Below, one piece after another: positions 7,621 through 13,803 of a stretch of 18,285 nt of DNA. Location: assembly GCA_044432925.1 (NCBI GenBank), contig JAWXUE010000028.1, forward strand, positions 1-18,285, in the 5' to 3' direction. The translations under genes were made by a program, and so were the position numbers. Positions within the stretch are counted from its first letter, which is position 1; each line of letters opens with the position of its first letter. A model generated the notes under the pieces. The model saw only the letters and a list, made by a program, of their open reading frames with translations. It was not told the DNA's origin and did no database searches. This stretch comes from JAWXUE01 sp044432925. GTDB taxonomy: Bacteria > Bacillota_I > Bacilli_A > Acholeplasmatales > Anaeroplasmataceae.

Positions 7621-8084
7621 TGGAATTAGATATAGTTACTTTTGGACAAGTTAAAGAAAAATATATGGTTGAATTAATAAATGACTATAAAAAAAGAATT
7701 TCTAAGTTTGCTAAGATAAATTTTATTGAATTAAAGGACGAGCCTCTTAGAGATAGTGTGAATAGAGTATTAGAATTAGAAGGTGCTAAATTAGAAGAAG
7801 TACTAAAAAATGCTAAATATGTTGTAGTTTTAGATATAGATGGTAAAAACATAACTAGTGAACAACTAGCTTCTAAATTAGATGAAATATTTACTTATAA
7901 TAGTAATAAGATAACTTTTGTTATAGGTGGTTCTTACGGAATACTACAAAGTTTAAAAGATAAATGTAATTTTAAATTATCATTTTCAAAAATGACTTTT
8001 CCACATCAATTTATGAAAGGTATCTTACTTGAACAAATTTATAGAAGTTTTAAAATATTAAATAATGAGAGCTACCATAAATAA
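7617..8084 (+). CDS. rlmH: 23S rRNA (pseudouridine1915-N3)-methyltransferase RlmH
   Basis: RlmH is a small SPOUT-class enzyme that methylates N3 of pseudouridine 1915 in helix 69 of 23S rRNA on assembled 70S ribosomes, using S-adenosylmethionine. The 155-aa length is normal. Visible signatures are LDIDGK (72-77), the cofactor-loop IGGSYG (103-108, where relatives often have GGxLG), LSFSKMTFPHQ (121-131) and the invariant C-terminal YHK. The start overlaps the walJ stop as ATGA; a second ATG three bases later is possible and would remove only one Met. The walJ-rlmH neighbourhood is conserved in Bacilli. Confidence 0.95.
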   Translation: MMELDIVTFGQVKEKYMVELINDYKKRISKFAKINFIELKDEPLRDSVNRVLELEGAKLEEVLKNAKYVVVLDIDGKNITSEQLASKLDEIFTYNSNKITFVIGGSYGILQSLKDKCNFKLSFSKMTFPHQFMKGILLEQIYRSFKILNNESYHK

Positions 8085-8107
8085 GAAGTGTAATTTTTCT
8101 TATGGTA
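8073..8107. repeat. Imperfect inverted repeat at the rlmH-leuS junction
   Basis: TACCATAA (8073-8080) and TTATGGTA (8100-8107) are exact inverted copies; with a small bulge the stem can extend to TACCAT-AAGAA / TTCTTATGGTA. It includes the rlmH stop codon. There is no U run after it on the plus strand, so it is not a convincing terminator. Its right arm overlaps the candidate leuS promoter. Confidence 0.5.
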
Positions 8108-8111
8108 TGAT
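8103..8111 (+). promoter_or_regulatory. Extended -10 promoter candidate for leuS
   Basis: TGGTATGAT forms a TGn-extended -10, about 30 bases before the leuS start. The surrounding TTATGGTAT matches the element in front of walJ base for base, supporting a real promoter. No TTGACA-like -35 is apparent. Confidence 0.45.
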
Positions 8112-8141
8112 AAAATAGAAATATATGAGGAGTTGAATATT

Positions 8142-10553
8142 ATGGAATATAATCACAAATTAATAGAAAAAAAATGGCAAGATACTTGGTATGACAATAA
8201 AATGTTTAAGGCTAATGACTTTGATGATAAAGAAAAATACTTTGCATTAGTTGAATTCCCTTATCCTTCAGGAGCAGGGATGCACGTTGGGCATATCAGA
8301 GCATATACATCTTTAGAGATAATCTCAAGAAAAAGAAGAATGGAAGGTTACAATGTATTATTCCCTATAGGGTTTGATGCTTTTGGTTTACCTACAGAAA
8401 ACTTTGCTTTAAAAAATAAAATACATCCTAAAATTGTTACTAAAAATAATATTGATGTATTTACAGAACAATTAAAACAAACAGGTTTCTCTTTTGATTT
8501 TGATCGTACAACAGATACTACACAAGAGGATTATTATAAATGGACTCAATTTATTTTTGCTAAATTATACGAACATAAATTAGCATATAAAAGTAAGACG
8601 TTTGTTAACTTTTGTCCTGAGTGTAAAGTAGTTTTAGCAAACGAAGAATCTCAGGGTGGTAAGTGTGATAGATGTGACTCTAAAGTAGTTCAAATGGAAA
8701 AAAATGTTTGGTTCTTAAAAATATCTGAATATGCAGAAAAATTATTAGAAGAATTACCAACACTAGATTTCTTACCTAGAATTAAAACAGAACAAGAAAA
8801 CTGGATTGGAAAAAGTAGTGGTGCTTTAGTTTCTTTTGATATTGAAAATTCAAAGGATAAATTAGATGTTTTTACTACAAGACCTGATACGATTTTCGGT
8901 GCTACTTTTATGGTTATTGCACCAGAACATGACATAGTAGAAAAGTATAAAGATAGAATAAAAAATATAAAAGAAATAGAAGATTATAAAAAGAAAGCAC
9001 ACTTAAAAACAGAGTTTGAAAGAGTTCATATGAACAAAGAAAAATCTGGTGTTAAGTTAGATGGACTATTTGCAATTAATCCTTTAACAAAAGGAAAAAT
9101 TGAAATATTTGTTGCTGATTATGTAATGAATGGATATGGTACAGGAGCTATTATGGCAGTGCCTGCTCATGATACAAGAGATTATGAATTCGCTAAAAAA
9201 TATGACTGTAAAATTATTGAGGTTATAGCTGGTGGAGATATCTCTAAAGAAGCATTTACTAATACAAGTGAAGGTACATTAATTAATAGTGATTTCTTAA
9301 ATGGTAAAAGTGTAGCAGAAGCTAAAAAAGAAGTTATTAAATATTTAGAAAAAAATAAAATTGGTAAAGAAAATAACAATTATAAAATGAAAGATTGGGC
9401 TTTTAATAGACAAAGATATTGGGGAGAACCTATTCCTATTATTTATTGTGATGATTGTGGTGAGGTTTTAGTACCTTACGAACAACTTCCTGTAACACTA
9501 CCTCAAACAGACTTAATTGCTCCTACTGATACAGGAGAATCTCCTTTAGCAAATGTTGAAGAATTTGTTAATTGTACTTGTCCTAAATGTGGTAAAAAAG
9601 CTAAAAGAGAAACAGATACTATGCCTCAATGGGCTGGGTCTTCTTGGTATTATTTAAGATTTATGGATGCTCATAATAACAAAAATTTCGCTGATATGGA
9701 TAAAATGAAATATTGGGGGCAAGTTGATTGGTATAATGGTGGAATGGAACATGTTACAAGACATTTAATTTATTCTAGATTCTGGCATAGATTCTTATTT
9801 GATATTGGATTAGTACCTACTAAAGAACCATATAAAAAACGTACTGCTCAAGGATTAATTCTTGGACCAGATGGTGAAAAAATGAGTAAGTCAAAAGGTA
9901 ATGTTGTTGATGTAACAACTGTTATTGATGAACATGGTGCTGATACATTAAGATTATATTTAATGTTTATTGGTGATTACGAACAAGCAACTCCATGGAG
10001 TGATCAAGGAGTAAAAGGTTGTAGAAGATTTGTTGAAAGAGTATTTAGATTATTTGATAATGTTGATGTTAAAAATAATCAATATTCTAAAGATTTAGAA
10101 ATTTTAATTAATCAAACAATTAAAAAAGTAGGAACTGATTATGAAGAAGTTAAGTTTAATACTGCAATTGCTTCATTAATGAGTTTAGTAAATGAATATT
10201 ATCAAAAAGATAGTATTACAAAAGGTGATTATGAAGTTTTATTAAAATTATTATATCCAATTGCACCTCATATTACTGAAGAGTTAAATAATTTATTAGG
10301 AAACAAAGAATCTTTAGTATTTACTAAATTCCCTAGTTATGATGAAAGTAAATTAGAACATAGTAATATTACTTTAATGGTACAAGTTAATGGTAAATTA
10401 AAAGGTAAAGTAGAAGTTAATAAAGATGATTCAAATGATGTTGTTATAGAATTAGCATTAAAAGATGAAAAAGTAAAAGCTTCTATTGAAGGTTTAACTG
10501 TTGTTAAGACGATTGTTGTACCAAAAAAACTAATTAACATTGTTGTTAAATAA
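8142..10553 (+). CDS. leuS: Leucyl-tRNA synthetase
   Basis: This class I synthetase charges tRNA-Leu with leucine in the cytoplasm. The 803-aa protein shows the HIGH motif as HVGH (residues 48-51, in PYPSGAGMHVGH), a zinc-ribbon (CPEC...CDRC), the CP1 editing domain with TTRPDTIFG and GTGAIMAVPAHDTRDYEFA, a second Cys cluster (CTCPKCGKK), DTMPQWAGSSWYYLR, and KMSKS at 580-584. The C-terminal part ends with the anticodon-binding and tail domains. I place the start at ATG 8142, nine bases after GAGGAG; an in-frame TTG at 8133 abuts that ribosome site and cannot use it. There is no T-box or other long leader upstream, in contrast to pheS. The next gene follows after 17 bases. Confidence 0.97.
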   Translation: MEYNHKLIEKKWQDTWYDNKMFKANDFDDKEKYFALVEFPYPSGAGMHVGHIRAYTSLEIISRKRRMEGYNVLFPIGFDAFGLPTENFALKNKIHPKIVTKNNIDVFTEQLKQTGFSFDFDRTTDTTQEDYYKWTQFIFAKLYEHKLAYKSKTFVNFCPECKVVLANEESQGGKCDRCDSKVVQMEKNVWFLKISEYAEKLLEELPTLDFLPRIKTEQENWIGKSSGALVSFDIENSKDKLDVFTTRPDTIFGATFMVIAPEHDIVEKYKDRIKNIKEIEDYKKKAHLKTEFERVHMNKEKSGVKLDGLFAINPLTKGKIEIFVADYVMNGYGTGAIMAVPAHDTRDYEFAKKYDCKIIEVIAGGDISKEAFTNTSEGTLINSDFLNGKSVAEAKKEVIKYLEKNKIGKENNNYKMKDWAFNRQRYWGEPIPIIYCDDCGEVLVPYEQLPVTLPQTDLIAPTDTGESPLANVEEFVNCTCPKCGKKAKRETDTMPQWAGSSWYYLRFMDAHNNKNFADMDKMKYWGQVDWYNGGMEHVTRHLIYSRFWHRFLFDIGLVPTKEPYKKRTAQGLILGPDGEKMSKSKGNVVDVTTVIDEHGADTLRLYLMFIGDYEQATPWSDQGVKGCRRFVERVFRLFDNVDVKNNQYSKDLEILINQTIKKVGTDYEEVKFNTAIASLMSLVNEYYQKDSITKGDYEVLLKLLYPIAPHITEELNNLLGNKESLVFTKFPSYDESKLEHSNITLMVQVNGKLKGKVEVNKDDSNDVVIELALKDEKVKASIEGLTVVKTIVVPKKLINIVVK

Positions 10554-10570
10554 GAAAGTAGGTATTTTCT

Positions 10571-11419
10571 ATGAAAAATGCTGTAATTGTATGTAGTAAC
10601 TCAGGTATTGATTATATTAATCATAAATATGATATTCCTGTATTTAGATCTGTAATAAACTTAGGTGATAAATCTTATGATGACTTCACTGAAATAAAAG
10701 CAGAAGATTTTTATAAATTATTAGATGAAGATAAATCAGTTTTCCCAACAACTGCTTATGTTTCTATTGGTAAAATGGTTGATACATTTAACGATTTAAA
10801 ATCAAAAGGTTATGATGGTGTAGTAGTTATTACAATATCAAAACAAATGAGTGGATTAAATGGTGCTATTTTATTAGCAGCTGAAGAAGTATCTGATTTT
10901 AATGTTGTTTCTTATGATTCAAGATCATTAGCTTATCCTCAAACTTATATGGCACTTGAAGCTTGTAGAATGTTTGAAGAAGGTAAATCTATGGAAGAAG
11001 TATTATCAAGATTAGATTTCATTAGAGATAATAATCATTTAATATTCTCAGTTGATACATTAGAGTTTTTAATTAAAAACGGAAGATTAAGTAAGGTTGC
11101 TGGAGCGGTAGCTAATTTAATGAATATTAGACCTTTATTACATATTGATAATGAAGGGAAAGTTGTATCATTAGATAAAACAAGAACTTCTAAAAAAGCA
11201 AGACAATTAATGGTAGAATTATTCTTAAAAGAAGTAGAAGGTAAAGATGTAATAGTTTATATTTCACATGCAAATGCTGGGGCGTATGTAGATGAAGTAA
11301 AAGAAATGGTATTTGTTGCAAGAGAAGATATAAAAGAAATTACTGATGTTTTCTTAACTCCTGTAGTAGGTGCTCATTGTGGTCCTAGAGCAATATCTTT
11401 AGGTTATATAATTAAATAA
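10571..11419 (+). CDS. DegV/FakB-family fatty-acid-binding protein
   Basis: The 282-aa protein has the two-domain DegV pattern: an N-terminal strand-loop (VIVCSNSGID, where relatives usually have a DS motif), FPTTAYVSIG near 58-67 (the TSxPS-type lipid-site segment), ISKQMSG at 89-95, VDTLEFLIKNGRLSK at 161-175, and GAHCGPRAIS at 267-276. Family members bind a fatty acid; those called FakB present it to the kinase FakA to make acyl-phosphate for phospholipid synthesis. No fakA is in this window, so partner and lipid preference are unknown. The gene follows leuS after 17 bases with AAAGTAGG as ribosome site, suggesting co-transcription, and a clear terminator follows. Assignment to the family is firm, to FakB function less so. 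Confidence 0.9.
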   Translation: MKNAVIVCSNSGIDYINHKYDIPVFRSVINLGDKSYDDFTEIKAEDFYKLLDEDKSVFPTTAYVSIGKMVDTFNDLKSKGYDGVVVITISKQMSGLNGAILLAAEEVSDFNVVSYDSRSLAYPQTYMALEACRMFEEGKSMEEVLSRLDFIRDNNHLIFSVDTLEFLIKNGRLSKVAGAVANLMNIRPLLHIDNEGKVVSLDKTRTSKKARQLMVELFLKEVEGKDVIVYISHANAGAYVDEVKEMVFVAREDIKEITDVFLTPVVGAHCGPRAISLGYIIK

Positions 11420-11426
11420 AATAATT

Positions 11427-11457
11427 AGTGTATCTATTTTGATACACTTTTATTTTT
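11427..11457 (+). terminator. Terminator after the DegV-family gene
   Basis: AGTGTATC (11427-11434) pairs perfectly with GATACACT (11441-11448) around a 6-nt loop, followed by a T-rich tail. It probably ends the walJ-rlmH-leuS-degV transcript, as I see no good terminator earlier in that run. Confidence 0.88.
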
Positions 11458-11462
11458 GCCCA

Positions 11463-11495
11463 AACATTATTTAATTAACTTCATATTATATAGTG
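11463..11495 (+). promoter_or_regulatory. Putative sigma-K-like promoter of the CotD-like gene
   Basis: CATATTATA at 11482-11490 fits the mother-cell sigma-K -10 consensus CATAnnnTA exactly, and AACA at 11463-11466 supplies the short AC-type -35 with 16 bases between the AC and the -10. The 13 bases 11483-11495 recur exactly upstream of the YjcZ-like gene. The consensus is known from Bacillus; its use in this organism is inferred. A sigma-E reading (CATATTnT-like) is also possible. Confidence 0.5.
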
Positions 11496-11509
11496 AAGGA
11501 GATGAAAAA

Positions 11510-11839
11510 ATGAATTCTAGATCTTGCGGTTGCGGATGCCAACCTATGCCTGAAATGTACTATAACAATATTGTTAAAAAATGTTTTGTTGAAGAAGTAC
11601 CTCATGTTGTAAATTACAATACTCATGTAGTAAATGAATGTGTAAAAAAACATATAACTATTCCTAAGTATACAACTACAGAGGAAACAGTTTTTATTGA
11701 TGAATATCAAAATACACCATATCAAGTACCTTATCAAACTCCTATTATGGAACAATATCCAACACAACCAATTCAAAATAATGTTGTAAATACGCCAATT
11801 ATGCCGAATGGTAATATATTTAATCCTTATCAATTCTAA
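11510..11839 (+). CDS. CotD-like inner spore-coat protein, 109 aa
   Basis: The start is ATG 11510, eight bases after AAGGAG; an upstream in-frame TTG lies inside the previous terminator and is discarded. The product begins MNSRSCGCGCQPMPEMYYNN, continues with a His/Val/Asn-rich block (VPHVVNYNTHVVNECVKKHITIPKYTTTEE) and ends in a Gln/Pro/Asn/Tyr-rich, low-complexity tail (YQVPYQTPIMEQYPTQP). The repeating 'H-V-x-N...H...P..TxxEE' layout resembles the CotD family of inner coat proteins, and Cys-rich heads with Gln/Pro/Tyr tails are typical of cross-linked coat proteins. It stands alone between two terminators and has a sporulation-type promoter candidate. The CotD label rests on pattern and composition rather than a catalytic motif. 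An alternative is some other Cys-rich surface or coat protein. Confidence 0.68.
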   Translation: MNSRSCGCGCQPMPEMYYNNIVKKCFVEEVPHVVNYNTHVVNECVKKHITIPKYTTTEETVFIDEYQNTPYQVPYQTPIMEQYPTQPIQNNVVNTPIMPNGNIFNPYQF

Positions 11840-11840
11840 G

Positions 11841-11879
11841 AACAATTTCTTTTTATATTAGAAATTGTTTTTTCTTTTT
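11841..11879 (+). terminator. Terminator after the CotD-like gene
   Basis: AACAATTTCT (11841-11850) and AGAAATTGTT (11860-11869) form a perfect 10-bp stem with a 9-nt loop, followed by a long T-rich run. It starts two bases after the stop codon. Confidence 0.9.
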
Positions 11880-11905
11880 AAATAGATAAAAAATAAATAT
11901 GAAAA

Positions 11906-11914
11906 TGATATACT
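11906..11914 (+). promoter_or_regulatory. Extended -10 promoter of the HtrA-like gene
   Basis: TGATATACT is a TGn-extended -10 about 33 bases upstream of the start. No clear -35 is seen. It lies in the short gap after the preceding terminator, so this gene needs its own promoter. Confidence 0.45.
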
Positions 11915-11947
11915 ATGTTTAAATTTAAATTATAAAGGATGATTTTA

Positions 11948-13156
11948 ATGAAAAAGATATTAATATTATTGTTGTTTATTAGCACTATTTTTCTAACTTC
12001 TTGTAGTGGGAAAAGTGCATATGACTTAGCAGTAGAAAATGGATTTGTTGGGACGGTAGAAGATTACTTAGAAAGTTTAGAAGGTAATGATGCACTAGAT
12101 ATTACTATCGATGACTTATTCAATTACCTTGTAGAAAAAGGTGATTATAATAGTGATGAGTATTCACTATTTATTAAAGATTATTTAAATGGTTATATAT
12201 CAGAAGAAATTAATGAAGAAGTAATAATGAATCATAATTTAAGAAGTGTAGTAAATATAAAAGTTTCTTTTAAAAATGTATTAGGTCAAAATTCTTATTA
12301 TGCTGGGTCTGGTGTTGTATATAAAATTGATGAAGAATATTCTTATGTAATTACTAATCATCATGTAATCTCATCTTCAGGAGATAATTCTATAATATCA
12401 AGTGAAATATTAGTTAGTACATATAACTCTACTAAAGAAGTTCAGGGGGTTTATGTTGGGAGTATGAGTAGTTATGATTTAGCTGTTATAAAAGTTAAAT
12501 TAGATAATGTAGTAGAAGTTAAGGTATCAAGTAATAGAAATTATGCTGGGGATAACATTTTTGTAATAGGTAATCCACTTGGATATGGTTTATCAATTAC
12601 TAAAGGAATTATTAGTGTAGAGTCTGAATATATAACAGTTGATACAATAGAAAGTTTAAGAGTCCTTAGAATTGATGCTTCTATTAATGGTGGAAATAGT
12701 GGTGGAGCGTTATTTAACAAGTATGGTGAATTGATTGGAATAATTGATGCAAAAGTTGTATCAGAGGAAGTTGAAGGAATAGGTTATGCACTTCCTATAT
12801 CGTATGTTGATACAATTGCAAAACATATTATAAAAATAAATAGTAGTGTTGATAAAGTTGAATTAGGAATATATACTAAAATTGAAACTAGTTATATGTA
12901 TTTTGATGAAGAAGATTTAAAATACTATATTAAAGATAAAGTAGTAATAGAGAGTGTTGTAACAAATTCAGCAGCATATAAAGCGGGATTAGAAGCTAAT
13001 CTAGAATTAATTTCAGTTATTATAAATGATAAAGAATATAAAATTGAAAGAAACTATACATTATCTGACTTATTATTTGATGTATATAAAGAAGATAATA
13101 TAATATTAAAAGTTTATTCTAAGGGAGTAATTAAAGAAATAGAAATAACATTATAA
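11948..13156 (+). CDS. HtrA-like trypsin-fold serine protease lipoprotein with C-terminal PDZ-like domain
   Basis: I start at ATG 11948; the ATG at 11939 directly abuts the AAAGG ribosome site. The 402-aa product has a lipoprotein signal with lipobox LTSC (Cys19), unlike the usual membrane-helix anchor of Bacillus HtrA. Residues 23-46 (SAYDLAVENGFVGTVEDYLESLEG) form a short module often found in surface and phage-tail proteins. The protease domain follows with a complete triad: His139 (VITNHHVI), Asp177 (SYDLAVIKV) and Ser251 (NGGNSGGAL), plus IGNPLG and GIGYALPI. Residues about 330-402 resemble a single PDZ domain (IESVVTNSAAYKAGL). Such proteases degrade misfolded or surface proteins outside the membrane. 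In Bacilli an htrA gene sits beside walJ and rlmH; here it lies about 4 kb away. A small membrane-protein gene follows after 13 bases. Confidence 0.9.
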   Translation: MKKILILLLFISTIFLTSCSGKSAYDLAVENGFVGTVEDYLESLEGNDALDITIDDLFNYLVEKGDYNSDEYSLFIKDYLNGYISEEINEEVIMNHNLRSVVNIKVSFKNVLGQNSYYAGSGVVYKIDEEYSYVITNHHVISSSGDNSIISSEILVSTYNSTKEVQGVYVGSMSSYDLAVIKVKLDNVVEVKVSSNRNYAGDNIFVIGNPLGYGLSITKGIISVESEYITVDTIESLRVLRIDASINGGNSGGALFNKYGELIGIIDAKVVSEEVEGIGYALPISYVDTIAKHIIKINSSVDKVELGIYTKIETSYMYFDEEDLKYYIKDKVVIESVVTNSAAYKAGLEANLELISVIINDKEYKIERNYTLSDLLFDVYKEDNIILKVYSKGVIKEIEITL

Positions 13157-13169
13157 AGGATGTGTAACT

Positions 13170-13550
13170 ATGCAGTTAAACTATATAGAATTATTAATAG
13201 TATTTATCATTAGTATAATTCCAATAATAAGTGGAGTAGTTATTTATAAACTATATAACTCTATTCAAGGGATAATCACTTATTTATTTTTAAATTATGT
13301 AATTTATTTTATAAGTTTAGAGTTAGTAGGACATAAATCATTTTTAAATGAAATACAATTAGAGATGTTATTAGATGCATTAGTTTTGCCTTATAATATA
13401 ATTTATTATGCTATATTTTTAATACCTAAATTAGATGAAGTAATAACAATAAATGAGAAGTATACAATTTTAACAATTGTTGTATTGATTTATATATTTA
13501 CTCAAATAATATCTGTTACAATAAAAAGATTGAGATATTTAAATAAATAG
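13170..13550 (+). CDS. Hypothetical four-helix membrane protein, 126 aa
   Basis: I do not recognise this protein. It has about four hydrophobic segments: residues 5-27, 32-53, 67-89 and 96-118, the last followed by a basic tail (KRLRYLNK) that suggests a cytoplasmic C-terminus. A short loop with GHKSFLNE lies between helices two and three. The ribosome site AAAGGATG precedes ATG 13170. It follows the HtrA-like gene by 13 bases and very likely shares its transcript, so it may be a partner or substrate adaptor of that protease, but this is inference from position only. The pheS promoter lies in its last codons. Confidence 0.75.
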   Translation: MQLNYIELLIVFIISIIPIISGVVIYKLYNSIQGIITYLFLNYVIYFISLELVGHKSFLNEIQLEMLLDALVLPYNIIYYAIFLIPKLDEVITINEKYTILTIVVLIYIFTQIISVTIKRLRYLNK

Positions 13551-13558
13551 TATATAAT
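13530..13558 (+). promoter_or_regulatory. Sigma-A promoter of the pheST T-box transcript
   Basis: TTGAGA (13530-13535) and TATAAT (13553-13558) are spaced by exactly 17 bases: five and six of six consensus matches. The -35 is inside the 3' end of the preceding membrane-protein gene. Transcription would begin just before the T-box stem I. Confidence 0.8.
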
Positions 13559-13566
13559 ATAATAAA

Positions 13567-13786
13567 ATGGTGATGAAGAGTAGTAATATAAATTTTATTT
13601 CTATAGAGAGAAGACGGATGGTGTAAGTCTTTGTTATAAATTATATGAATTCACTTCGGAGTGATTGTAAAAAAATCCGTATATTCTGCGTTAAAGATAT
13701 TAAGTGCTAGAGAATTTATTTTCTAGAACTAAGGTGGTACCGCGATCATTCGTCCTTAGATTATTCTAAGGGCTTTTTATTTTATA
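13567..13786 (+). ncRNA. T-box riboswitch leader sensing tRNA-Phe
   Basis: The gap before pheS holds a complete T-box leader. Stem I begins near GGTGATGAAGAGTAG. The specifier loop reads GAATTCACTTCGGAGTG, with the phenylalanine codon TTC at 13650-13652. The conserved T-box, AAGGTGGTACCGCG, is at 13731-13744; its TGGT (13735-13738) can pair with an uncharged acceptor end ACCA, which fits the A discriminator of tRNA-Phe. A terminator hairpin follows (GTCCTTAG / CTAAGGGC, 13752-13773) with a T run. In the known mechanism, uncharged tRNA-Phe stabilises the antiterminator and lets pheST be transcribed, while charged tRNA leads to termination. All three signals point to the same amino acid as the downstream genes. 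Confidence 0.95.
13752..13786 (+). terminator. Regulated terminator of the T-box leader
   Basis: An 8-bp stem (GTCCTTAG / CTAAGGGC, one G-U pair) with loop ATTATT is followed by TTTTTATTTTAT. Its left side follows the T-box sequence, as expected for the competing terminator. Confidence 0.88.
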
Positions 13787-13803
13787 AAAAAAGGAGAAAA
13801 ATT

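Noticed and set aside
8133..8141. TTG start for leuS nine bases before the ATG
   Set aside because: It directly abuts the GAGGAG ribosome site, leaving no spacing; ATG 8142 has normal spacing and matches the usual LeuRS N-terminus.
11456..11509. In-frame TTG extension of the CotD-like gene
   Set aside because: It lies in the terminator of the preceding gene and has no ribosome site; ATG 11510 has a good one.
11486..11845. Long minus-strand open frame opposite the CotD-like gene
   Set aside because: No ribosome site, a composition of Ile/Tyr/Arg typical of a reverse-frame shadow, and the plus-strand gene is supported by promoter, ribosome site and terminator.
11939..11947. ATG start for the HtrA-like gene nine bases before the chosen one
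   Set aside because: It abuts the AAAGG ribosome site with no spacing, while ATG 11948 gives normal spacing and a normal MKK signal peptide start.
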